Assembly (NCBI GenBank): GCA_964023205.1
Contig: OZ026844.1
Coordinates: 30,241,326 to 30,305,325 of the forward strand
DNA length: 64,000 nt
Reading direction: 5' to 3'
DNA from: Lutraria lutraria
Lineage: Eukaryota; Mollusca; Bivalvia; Venerida; Mactridae
The notes under the pieces are model-generated. The model did no database searches, had not been told where the DNA came from, and was given only the letters and a program-made list of their open reading frames with translations. Each line of letters starts with the position of its first letter. Within the stretch, counting starts at the first letter, position 1. This document shows, one piece after another, positions 53,401 through 64,000 of the stretch. The position numbers were made by a program, and so were the translations under genes.

Positions 53401-56400
53401 ATGTTTTGATGGATGGATTGGAAAACATTGCGAGTTAGATATTAACGAATGCGACGAAAGGCCATGCGAAAACAACGGAACTTGTAGGAATCTTGTTGGG
53501 TCTTACGAATGCGAGTGCTTCCGAGGTTGGGAAGGCAAGTTATGTCAACGCGATATAAATGAATGTGACTATTACGCTTGTGAAAATGAAGCTGTGTGTA
53601 CAAATTCACATGGGTCATTTTCTTGTAGCTGTATGACAGGTTTTGTAGGTTCAGTGTGCTCCGAAGATGTTAACGAGTGTGCCATTGGTGTCTGTGTAAA
53701 CAATGGAACTTGTACAAACACGCATGGCTCATTTATCTGCCGTTGTAATGAAGGCTTCTATGGTCATATCTGTGACAAAGACGTGAATGAGTGCACGACA
53801 AAGCCTTGTAGGAATATTGGCACATGTCACAATATAATTGGATCATATTTCTGTGAGTGTAAGGAAGGTTGGCAAGGATCACACTGCGAGGAAGATGTAA
53901 ATGAGTGTTTTGTTGGACATCCATGTGCAAATAACGGTACGTGTAAGAATTTAGTTGGCTCGTTTGAATGCATATGTGAACTAGGTTGGTTTGGTTCATT
54001 ATGCGAGAAAGATTTAGATGAATGCGAAATTGGTGGATGTAAGAACCTGGCATCATGTCAAAACACCCTAGGTTCATTCAACTGCTTCTGTGCTGAAGGA
54101 TTTCAAGGTAAAACATGTTCAGAAGACTTAAATGAATGTGATTATGGTATTTGTGCAAACGAAGGTCATTGTACGAATACCTATGGATCATTTAATTGTA
54201 GATGTGCTGATGGATTTGAAGGCTTTACATGCGACCAAGAAATAGATGAATGTTTGGTAAGTCCATGTAGCAACGGAGGCGTGTGTGAGAACAATGTTGG
54301 TTCATATAATTGTAACTGTGAAGATGGCTGGCAAGGAGAAAACTGTGAAATAGACGTCGATGAATGCACAAAAGTTCATTGTTTAAACAACGGGACATGT
54401 CAGAATTTGGTTGGATCTTTCGAATGTCAATGTACAGAAGCATGGAATAGCACACTTTGCGACAAAGATGTTGACGAATGCGAATTGGATATTTGTGAGA
54501 ATAACGCAACGTGCGCAAATATCCCGGGCTCATACCATTGTCATTGTGTAGATGGATTTTATGGCAACATATGTTCGCAGGATGTTGATGAATGTGAATA
54601 TGACGTATGTGATAATGGAGGAACATGTATTAACACGTACGGGTCATTTATATGTAATTGCGTAAATGGATATGACGGCGAGACATGTGATGAAGAAGTC
54701 AATGAATGTCTTAAAATACCTTGCCAGAACGGCGCTACTTGTCGTAACAATGATGGGTCCTACGTATGTGATTGTCCGAACGGATGGCAAGGACAACACT
54801 GCGAGATTGATATTGATGAATGTTTGGCTAGAGACTTATGTAGTGATCACGGTGAGTGTAAAAATCTGGTCGGTTCCTTCGAATGTGTTTGTGATGCTGG
54901 TTGGGTTGGTGATAAATGTGGGGCTGATGTTGACGAATGTGAACAAGGTCAATGCAAAAACAAGGCAACCTGTGTAAACACTCTTGGTTCGTTTGATTGT
55001 TTTTGCGCTGAGGGCTTTCATGGGGATTTCTGCACTGAAGATGTTAATGAATGTAAATATGATATTTGTGAGAATAACGGTACATGCGCTAATAGTTATG
55101 GTTCTTTCGATTGTTATTGTGACTATGGGTATACAGGTGTCACGTGTTTTGAAGATTTGGATGAATGTTCGAGTTATCCCTGTTACCATGGTGCAACGTG
55201 TCGCAATGCATTCGGTTCTTATAATTGTGAATGCGGAGATGGTTGGCAAGGAACCGAATGTGAAATAGACGTAGACGAGTGCGATGAGGAGAACCTTTGT
55301 GAAAATGGAGGATTGTGTCTGAATTATCTCGGTACTTTTGCTTGTCAATGCGCTGATGGCTTCGATGGGGAATTTTGTTATAACGATATCGATGAATGCA
55401 ATGAAGTACCATGCGGAGATTTCGGTACATGTGATAACACACATGGGTCGTTCTCATGTGAGTGTATGAACGGATTCCATGGTAAACTTTGTAATTCTGA
55501 GTTTGATGAATGTTTGGATAGGCCATGTGCTAACAATGCTACATGTATGAACATACCAGGATCATACACGTGTCATTGTGCGGAAGGATTCTGGGGAAAG
55601 GACTGCTCCCTTGATGAAAACGAGTGTGATGAGATAGGTTGTGAAAATAATGGAACTTGTGTCAATGTTCTTGGTTCGTTCCGTTGTGATTGTATTGAAG
55701 AATTTACTGGGCGATTTTGCAGCGACGATGTTGACGAATGTCAGTTTTCGCCTTGTGAAAATGGCGGTAAATGTGACAATTTTGACGGATCCTTCATATG
55801 TTCATGTGACTCGGGATTCACTGGATTGCAATGCCAGGCTGATCTTGATGAATGTTTAGATGCGCCCTGTGGGACATCTGGACTTTGTCAAAATCAGCTT
55901 GGATCTTACTCGTGTGTCTGTCAAGATGGTTACACGGGCGACCAATGTCAGACTGATATAAACGAATGTGACACAGAACCTTGCTTTAACAACGCCACAT
56001 GCAAAAACCTACCTGGTACATTTGTATGTAACTGTAGTTCTAGTTTTACTGGACAGTTATGTAAAGAAGATATCGACGAATGTATTAGCTCTGCTTGTAT
56101 CAATGGAACATGTCAAAATACGTATGGTAACTTTACATGCCAGTGCTACGAAGGGTATACCGGGATGTATTGTGAAGAGGAAGATTTCGAACCAATCAGA
56201 AAGGTATTTAGGAGTACATGTAAAATATTTCCTGCTACATGTATTAGACTTATGCTATTATTTACAAAAATGCACCTCCGTTTACGTTAATTAATGACCG
56301 TGTTTTATTTATGAAGGAATTTCTACACGAATTAACTTATAAGAGTCCCACTTTTGTACAGGCCATCGGATATGTTTATTTTCCAATATTAGTAACACAA

Positions 56401-59400
56401 AAAGTCCCTTGGAACTGAACACACATACAATTATGCAACAACAATATTCAAAATGACAAAATGATAAACAACAAAAACGTGTTAATTAACATTCATTCGT
56501 AAACAGAGCACGTTCTAATTTATACACATAATATTATAGCACAGTACGTAAATTATCTACTACGTTCTAAATTTTGACATTTTTGGCGAAGGACGAAAAC
56601 CATACTTAATCTTGCCTATGTCTAGGATATCACAAATATATGATTCAGCATAACTAGCTATCCTAGATGTGGTATTGCACCATATTTTTATCAGGACGTG
56701 TATATTTTATTCATACACTATTACGTATATATACATTGTATATTTAGTATTATTTACATAAAGTAACTACGTCACAGTATTATTCGGTTAATATCTACCG
56801 ACATTTATATCAAGTACGCCTTTAAAGTGAAATTTAAATATTCATAAACATCTTTTAACGTAAACATCTACATGTAGTTGAAAATCAGTACACATTGTAT
56901 GTTATGACTACAGACTGTATTCATATGTAAATAATATTGGGATATAAAATGACAACTTTTATGTAACCTACATTTAATGTAGATTTCAGACGAGTGTATG
57001 TTTGTATATATTTAATATAACCTTCATTCATTGATCGTTCACTCCGACTGATACGTTCATGATCAAACACAAGGTTTTTTTATGCAATAATTTGGCCGTC
57101 AATAACTTTTAATGCTTATTCGCTATCACAGAGGTTATACAAAATGTATTGGTAACAAAGACATAATTTACCATATACAATTACAGTACAACCTCTCGAG
57201 TTCGGCCCTCTCTTAAGCAACAGCCTCCCTTTAATAACAGCATGATGTTTTCCCACTGCACGATTTAACTATTAATTGAACCTCTATAGAACGACAACCT
57301 CTCACAAGAAAATAATTGTGTTACTCCCAAAGGGCGTTGCTTTGGAGAGGTTGTACTGTACATAGATTAAATGTATGTATAGAGTTTATGTTTCGAAACT
57401 GTGTAATCTTAATTACATATTGGTAGAAAACGAAACATAAAATTTATTAAAATCCCTCGAAATTTAAAACCACGAAGTTTGAGTAATATGTAGTTACAGC
57501 TACTCTTTGATTAATCACACCAGATCACGTAGGATGGTCTCAATTGTAATCACCCATAGATGTCTGCATTTAAAATTTGTACCGAAGACGTATATTGTAT
57601 ATATATATAGGTTCGAGTCTTGTAACATCGATATATTCATTTTCTGTAATTTCAGACCTGTTTAAATCTAACTTTTTCAGAAAACCACCCACATTTTTCT
57701 TATTCTAACACGAAAAAGAAAGTGTGCACTTTTATTTTGGGCATAACATCTTAATTTAAACTCAAGACGCATAATTATTCACACGTAACTCAATGTTCTG
57801 ATAATTAACAAATTCCTATTAAAGATAAACATTCGTGTAGTCAGCCGGTGAACTTTGGCACATTTTGATTCTAAACTTGCCTATATTTTTCTTCTGTAAG
57901 TGTAAAAAAATCTCTATTCAAGTGCATCCTTTTTTCGTGCGAGTATATTTAAAGATTATGATATTTATAGTTCTCTCGTGACAAACTGTTATCATTACAT
58001 ATGGCATGTTATTGTTTAACATCGTACTAGATAGTGTACATTTAAATTTATGATGATAAATAAACTTTATATCTAAGTGTATAATATGGGCCTTGTTTAA
58101 ACACGCGTATAAATATACTAAACGTAAACATGTAATTTTATACTTACATACATATAGAATGTACATGATTGTATATATAAATTGTAAATAATATTTTACC
58201 TGGCGTCAACAAGTATCTTAAATAATGTACACGTTTATATAAATGATAAATATAATTCAGTACAATAATATTAACTAAATACTAAAAAGTTCATTTTTCA
58301 GTACTTATTATATACATGTATATGGTATACACGTCTAAATATTGAATTACCTAACGTTTGGTCAAACTATTTCTGACATAGAAAATTGACAAGTTGATTT
58401 GTTCAATGTTAAGTCAAGATCACGTAGATATACTTTGTAAATCAATCACTTAGTACATATACATTGTACTGAAGTATTATACAATTAAGTAATTAATCAA
58501 AACTTGAGAATGTAAATTATTGGTCAATTTATATGGCAAAATTGCAAAGTTTGATAAAAAAGCAAAATAAAGTCAATAGAATGTCGGTGATTTTTGTTTG
58601 TTTCGACTTTATAATGAATTCTATCAAGTTGAGACACTGTCACAGTACAGATAAACAATACTGAGCTACTTTGTTTTATAATACCGTAAAATAATCGTGA
58701 ATTAATCTTCTATGAACATTGCCAAAAAATTAAGTTTAAGATAATTTATATATTGTATTTTCAACAATATCTCATCATTGTAAATCAAAATATTTTTTAT
58801 TTGTTTCGTGAAATTATGTTGAAAATGCTGCCTAGTTTTATAATTCCTTATATACAAACAAGCTAGTTCGTCTGTTCGTCTGTTCACCTCCTCATTGAGA
58901 TCTTTATTCACCTATGATGTTTCATGTTGCTATACCTCTTATAGTTTCTGAGTTATGAGCAACATTAAGTTTTCTCACGAACGCAGACGCAGACGACGCA
59001 GTGATCACAATAGCTCGACTTTTTCTTCGAAAACAGCTGAGCTAATATATGAAAGACGTTGCATAGTAAACACGTTTTAACCATGGCAACAGAAACTAGT
59101 ATGCAGAACAATACAATGCACAAAAGATGAAGAAAAATATGAAAACAAAAAACTAGTGATAAAAACAGAAAAAATAACACAACACAAAAGTATATTATGT
59201 TTTCAATTGACAAATATTTCCGTCGAACTACTTTGATACCTGTCAAAATTTGGACATTTTAAAAGCTTTGATTTTATACACATTAGATTTTGCTAAAATT
59301 TCAGACAAAACATCATTCATTCCCTACCGCCCATAACATTTACATGTGAAAGATGTAACTAACCAACTACAATGTCATTGAGTCATCTCAGACGTGAGTT

Positions 59401-61726
59401 TAAAATCATTTTTGTGAGTTGAACTTTATTCAATCCTACTAAGCCATCACTCGCTGGGCGCATGCATTTTTTATTCGGACCTAAGTACTATTTCCGTTAT
59501 CTACATCCGACGTGAAAATCCTTCCATGTTGAAAATATTTATTTACGATGTAATAAATTAAAATATCAGACCTCCTGCAATATTTTCAACTGACATTTGA
59601 GTACATGTATTTTCAAAACTAGTGCCCTGTAACTATATTATCAGAAAGGGGGATAACTCGTGGATTGTTTCACTTTGGTATATTATCAGTTATCTGTCAC
59701 TTTGCATACAAATGAATGATATAATATTGATTTACCCATGAATGGTGAATGTAATACTGTACAACTTCTCCAGAGCCCCAACCTCCCTTCAACAACAGCC
59801 TGATGTTTGCCACTGCATTATTTAACTATTAATTTAACCTCTCTAGAGCTACAACCTCTCAACAACAACATAATGTTGCTACTCCCAAAGGGTGTTGCTT
59901 TGGAGAGATTGCACTGTATATATACTCACAGTTCTCATTTGATCGCGTGTAGTATTGCGTTAATTCTTTGCTAAACAAGTGAATTCTTAAATACTTTACA
60001 GCTTCATGTCTAAGGACGCCTTACATAATGTAATGTACGCATTAACCTTTTCGCAAAAAAGCCCCGTATTATTATTAGAATTGTCACACAATATAAAAAA
60101 CTCAACATGATATGCTGGGGAGTTTTAAATCTTCTGCTACCCGACACGTATTAATACATTGTGCACTGTATTGCCAGGGAATTAATAAGAAATGCGAGGT
60201 TATTTAGCCAATTCCAAAACGGGCGTACGCATCACGTACAGGAAAATATGCGGAGATTTGTGAAGACGTGTACACCAGACGTTCCCTTGGCAAATACAAA
60301 TGTATGCAGAAATTTGTGCAAACGGGTATTTAAACAAATAACGTAGTTCGCTGGAAGGTATTTGTTCCCATGCACCTTTTCTTTGGTGTGAGCTAGGTTC
60401 ATAATTATACTGTATCTAAACTTTCACTTAATGTATCTCTATCTATTACAGCCAAGTTCATGGATAAAACGACATTGGTATGTCCTCTTGGTTGGCGTAT
60501 TGGCGATAATTATAATTTCACTGGCGGCCACAACGCTTTGTATTTGCAGAAAAAGGTAACTGGTACATTGCATAATTTATTATACATTTTAATTGTACTT
60601 ATAAATTCCACCGGGTTTAAAGGGACATACCCTACAACTTGGTGCATCTAGAATCAAGGCAAAATGATGATAAATTAGAAGCTTGTAAAGAAAAAAGCCG
60701 ACGAAGAAAGTTTCAGCCAAAAATTCATCCAATTAAAAATAAAATCACAAAAAATATTAGTTTCCATAAAAGAGCGGAAACTCTTTGGAATTTGTTGTAC
60801 AATTTTTGGGTGGAAGTGATTTATTATTCATAGCTTTGATTTTTGCGGCTAGTACCTAAACTAGTCATTTTATGACCCAAGTTCTTCTTGCAATTATCCA
60901 TTATATATTGTTTTACATATACATCTAACACATTTGTACACTTTCACATAATGTTTGTAGTTGTAGGGTATGCCCCTTTAATGTTAGTTCATCAATTAAG
61001 GTAAACTGTGCACATTTGTATCTGTGTATGAGAGCAGAATAAGTAAATTGTTTTTGACATGATTGTGAAACTTTTCTAACTTTTGAGCAACCCTAACTGT
61101 GGCTGTGTAAGTAATGTTTATTAATGTAATGAAATACGTGTATAAACTTGAAATGTGGTTATAACGACAAAATTAAAAGTTATATTGATATTGTGATCAG
61201 GGGTCATCTTTGACCTAATTCAGAATTGTATGTATTGTTATATAATTGATGTTCTGAACAAATCTTGAAATCTTGTTTTTTTACATTTACTGAACAATGA
61301 AATCATGCCATTTATACATGTATTTATATTGGGTTTAAAAATGTTTGTTTCTGGTTATATGCTCGTTTATGTAGAAATAGGGTAGATAGGTATAGGTGCT
61401 TTTTTGGCTCTTGAAAGCGTACGGAAATGTTTAAATCTGCGAAAGGGGATTTTCCGTTCCTCGGGCCAAATGAAAAGTCTGGAGTTGTAGGGAAAAATAA
61501 TAGTATATCGAGTAACTAGACACAAACTAGACCTTAATGTGTTTATATATGTCTCTTCAGAATTAGAAACAGAAAGAAAAAGGAAAGGGCGAAAAGGAAC
61601 CTTGCATCCAACAAGCCAAATGTACACGAATACAGTCAGAATGTGTATGAAGATACATATTTCCGCCATTATGGACCCAGTAGACAACAAAGCATGTCCC
61701 ACAGAAATAACTCACCTCATTTATGA
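47439..61726 (+). CDS. Giant Delta-type Notch ligand (MNNL, DSL, about 46 EGF repeats, TM)
   Basis: Exons are 47439-47498, 48149-48306, 48552-48684, 49223-49371, 50075-50208, 50607-50729, 51021-56203, 60452-60555 and 61561-61726. All are GT-AG and phase-matched (0,2,0,2,1,1,0,2), giving 2,069 residues. Residues 1-20 form the signal peptide. About 21-117 match the MNNL domain (GRCCDPGRDRSCDKGC, DFKIWP). 174-218 are the DSL domain with its six cysteines (CDPTYYGPEC, then HFTCDPKTGEKTC and EGWSGPTC). 46 EGF repeats follow, nearly all with the calcium-binding D-x-(D/N)EC start and Asn-hydroxylation pattern. Residues 1989-2010 are one membrane helix (YVLLVGVLAIIIISLAATTL). The tail has about 59 residues, Lys/Arg-rich then NVYEDTYF. 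It should sit at the plasma membrane and signal to Notch on neighbouring cells. There is no DOS-type EGF pair and no VWC domain, so it is neither a standard Delta nor Jagged. Ordinary Delta/Jagged proteins have about 6-16 EGFs. Confidence 0.88.
47938..48118 (+). mobile_element. tRNA-derived SINE in intron 1 of the DSL gene
   Basis: It has a B box 'gtgagttcgagccc', the body 'gcttacggaggatgggagtctagta', 'gtccgcctcatatgactctga', and the tail 'aaaccccaatgaaacaaacaaa'. It is the same family as 11858-12105, with the 5' A-box part weak or missing. Confidence 0.7.
49405..49510. mobile_element. Pogo/Tigger-like MITE remnant in intron 4 of the DSL gene
   Basis: It contains 'aatctgtgaacaaaggccacc', 'gagaaagacataacgtggcc' and 'acaggtggcctttaatcgg', matching the 19552-19735 element. 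The right end is lost. Confidence 0.5.
52970..55260 (+). repeat. Higher-order array: five tandem blocks of four EGF repeats
   Basis: Within the DSL gene, EGF units 19-38 fall into five blocks of four (about 456 bp each). Unit a has (ERIG/LVG)S(F/Y)EC; unit b ends like GFxGxxC after a (NTLG/NIPG/NSHG)S segment; unit c has NxYGSF-type text; unit d ends GWQG or similar. An older block of the same order is at units 9-12. Units 6-12 also align in order with units 16-22. Confidence 0.7.
57184..57358. mobile_element. TA-flanked MITE with CAGTACAACCTCT ends, copy 2
   Basis: It lies in intron 7 of the DSL gene. Ends CAGTACAACCTCTC and GAGAGGTTGTACTG are flanked by TA on both sides. The interior 'atttaactattaatt.aacctct' is shared with copy 3. 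Confidence 0.75.
58860..59045. repeat. Dispersed repeat with 'gacgcagacgacgcagtgatcac' text
   Basis: It holds a tandem 'ttcgtctgttcgtctgttcacc', then 'tagtttctgagttatgagcaa' and 'gacgacgcagtgatcacaatagctc', ending 'agctgagcta'. The layout is like the 3540-4012 family (gene-free, ends in an 'agct.a' hairpin). Confidence 0.45.
59757..59916. mobile_element. TA-flanked MITE with CAGTACAACCTCT ends, copy 3
   Basis: It lies in the same intron as copy 2. The ends are slightly diverged (CTGTACAACTTCTC and GAGAGATTGCACTG) and flanked by TA. It is about 160 bp, with interior text shared with copy 2 ('cccaaagggtgttgctttgga'). Confidence 0.65.
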
Positions 61727-61984
61727 TCAAAACATTATTAACGGACGAAGTCTGAACTTATTAGACTTTTGTGTGAAAATAATTAAGCTTTGTAAATCCC
61801 TTATATACCGATTACCCAGCGAAACTGTCGAATTTACTTCCACATATTGGTATTATATATGCATACCTTTTATCTGCAGTAACGTTAATGCTTATAAATA
61901 TCAACATCATTGTACAGATTTTTTCATTACAATAATTATCTTTGTTTTTAATTGTGTGTGTTGTTGTTGTTGTTATTCATCCAT

Positions 61985-61990
61985 AATAAA
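61985..61990 (+). promoter_or_regulatory. Candidate polyadenylation signal of the DSL gene
   Basis: AATAAA about 260 bp after the stop codon at 61724-61726, followed by T-rich sequence. Several other A/T-rich variants exist downstream. Confidence 0.45.
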
Positions 61991-64000
61991 TAATGTTTCT
62001 ATTTATATATTATTATTTTCTTTTTTCTCTAAATGAAATCCTTTGTAAGTCAAATACATGTATGTATATTTTAATTATAAATTACATTACATATGTAATA
62101 CATGTATAATGTTTGCGGGCAAACGTGACAATGTATGTTTTTATTTTGGTGGATTTTACTTAAAAAATCGCCAATTCATGACCACTGCCAATGTTTGACT
62201 TTTCAAAAGACGCTAAACGTTTAATTTAGTCCCGACAATTCAATGACGTAAACAGTACCCGAAAGCACAAATATACAACTATAGACTAGTAACTGTCTAT
62301 ACCCAGTCCCGAATCAAAATCAAATAACCTTAGTTCCGGTGTTCAATATTGGAAACGCCAGTACTGAAGGGTTTTGAAATTACTTGGCACTAATGTTCTA
62401 GAGCTACAATGAGAGGATGTGTCATGCGCTAGACCCGGGTCTGTAGGTCAAAGATCAAGATCACGTTTAGAGGTCGAATGTGTGTTCCTTCTCCGGACTG
62501 TTCCTTCTGTATGAATAAAAGGATTTTGACACAACTGGTCATATATGTTTAAATCAATGGGACAATGTGTCCTGGGCAACACACATGATCATAGGTCAAA
62601 GGTCAAGATCACACTTTCGGGTCGAATGTATTTTCCTTGACTGTGTTGTACCTTAATTCTGTTTGCAATAAAAGATTTTGAAATAACTTGGTATAATATT
62701 TAAAAGTTTACTTCAACGAGACGATATGTCACGAACTTCGCGCAGACTCATAGTTCAAAGGTCAATGTCACACGCTTTTTAAACAACGGGTTCGACATTT
62801 TGCGAAAATACGACGTTGCATAATTAATAGATAATGATCAATGTTCTGGCCAAACTATGTACAGAATTTAAAAAAAATATAATTAATAAATCATGCAACT
62901 TTTAATATATAACAAAGAAAGGCGACGATGCTTAATCAACGCCTTTTTTTAAGAAACTGCTCAAATTATGTATAAAGGTTGAAAATGACTGATAAATTCA
63001 ACTTTTGATATAATGAAGAAAGGTGACGCTGTATGACAAATGAATTTACCGGTTTATTCAAAAACAACTCATATAATGCCATTGACAAGATGAGTCACAA
63101 AACATATACATGTAAATATAAGTACAGCAAATGGAGGATCATAATATTATGGCAAGTAGCGACATTTTGATTACATAAAATACATTTTCTATCACAGAAC
63201 AGAACATAATTTTATTTTACGTGTACACATGTAAATAATGATATAATACAAAAAAAAAATACACACGCACATATGTAAACATATCAAATCAAAATATGTA
63301 CATACATGCACATGTATTTATATTTCGATAATTAACATGATCTGCATCATACATACAAACCATCAACATTTGTCCAACTTCCTTTTTCAACAGGTAAGTA
63401 TATATACATAGTTATTTCTTGTTAAGAATATACTTTATTGTGTGGTCAAATCATAAAGACAAGTCAGTTGCGCGGGAACCAGTTAACTGGATTTCCGTAT
63501 ATCCGGAATAATGTAAACACTGCTTTTTTATGATTTTATAATACGTATTGTTTTTTATCATATAGTATATATATATATACATTTTTTAAGTAAAAATTTT
63601 TTTTTGTTCGATCACTGTTATATCTTACTGCTGGACTGTAATCTTTATAAAAAAGGTGAATGGTCTGGTTGTAGAAAGCAAATAAATCCCCACAAAAAAT
63701 ATTTGTCCTAGCAAGGACTTATACATACCGTCATGCATGTATATATATATAAGTCCTTGGTCCTAACCAAATACATATTTATCATGAAACGATCATCAAA
63801 ATACTAATATATTTCTGAAATCTGAGAACTTCAACTTCAATATAATACAATAAAATCAATGATAAGTTGAAAAATTAAAGAATTGACCATGTAGATTTTA
63901 TGGCCGTAAAACTCGAACCCAAAAATAAACGGCAAATTTGATCAAAGTTTTGATAAAGTTCACATCGTAACATATATTTGGATTATGGTTACGATATGTA
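61991..64000. other. Intergenic stretch with a degenerate 'ggtcaaagatcaagatcac' repeat
   Basis: 62380-62790 holds three diverged units of about 150 bp containing 'ggtcaaaggtcaagatcac' and 'tgtgttccttctccggactg', relatives of 24578-24960. A hairpin with CAAGGACTTATA and TATAAGTCCTTG arms lies at 63712-63759, flanked by GTCCTA on both sides. No gene is seen. Confidence 0.45.

Noticed and set aside
51471..55526. Many 60-200-codon frames on both strands within the EGF exon
   Set aside because: They are shadows of the cysteine-rich repetitive coding sequence and follow its 114-nt period.

Overview
The window is nuclear DNA of an animal. It is AT-rich, its genes are split by GT-AG introns, and it is packed with short non-autonomous transposons and tRNA-derived SINEs. 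Repeats such as 'aagggcccataactct...', 'ggtcaaggtcacagtgacctt' and 'gctcacctgatgaatcaggtgagct' are ones I associate with bivalve genomes. A marine bivalve or other lophotrochozoan is the best guess, from memory rather than from a search.

Layout: 1-16.8 kb is almost gene-free; it holds MITEs, foldback elements, a SINE, composite mollusc-type repeats and one isolated signal-peptide exon on the minus strand (11172-11270). 16.8-22.9 kb (+) is a four-exon gene that I read as the cilia/flagella protein HOATZ, with SINEs and pogo/Tigger-like MITEs in its first intron. 26.1-36.1 kb is a large inverted duplication: two arms of about 4 kb carry diverging, nearly identical copies of an unrecognised Ser/Arg/Tyr-rich gene, each with its own TATA and GC-box promoter, separated by about 2 kb of LINE 3' debris. 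36.1-39.8 kb is repeats, including an odd degenerate 'TACTGTCG/TTATCGT' array. 39.8-43.8 kb (-) is a heat-shock-type polyubiquitin gene in which all seven ubiquitin units are separate exons, each junction splitting the Gly76 codon. 45.1-46.2 kb is a TIR element. 47.4-61.7 kb (+) is a nine-exon Notch-ligand (DSL) gene of about 2,069 residues: signal peptide, MNNL domain, DSL domain, about 46 EGF repeats (almost all in one 5.2-kb exon), one membrane span and a short tail. 61.7-64 kb is repeat-rich intergenic DNA.

The genes do not form an obvious pathway. The most notable items are the giant EGF array with its four-EGF higher-order repeat, the fully intron-split polyubiquitin gene, and the head-to-head gene pair. 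All splice models were made by eye from splice consensus, phase and frame. Every junction given for the HOATZ-like, polyubiquitin and DSL genes is phase-consistent, but no transcript data were available.
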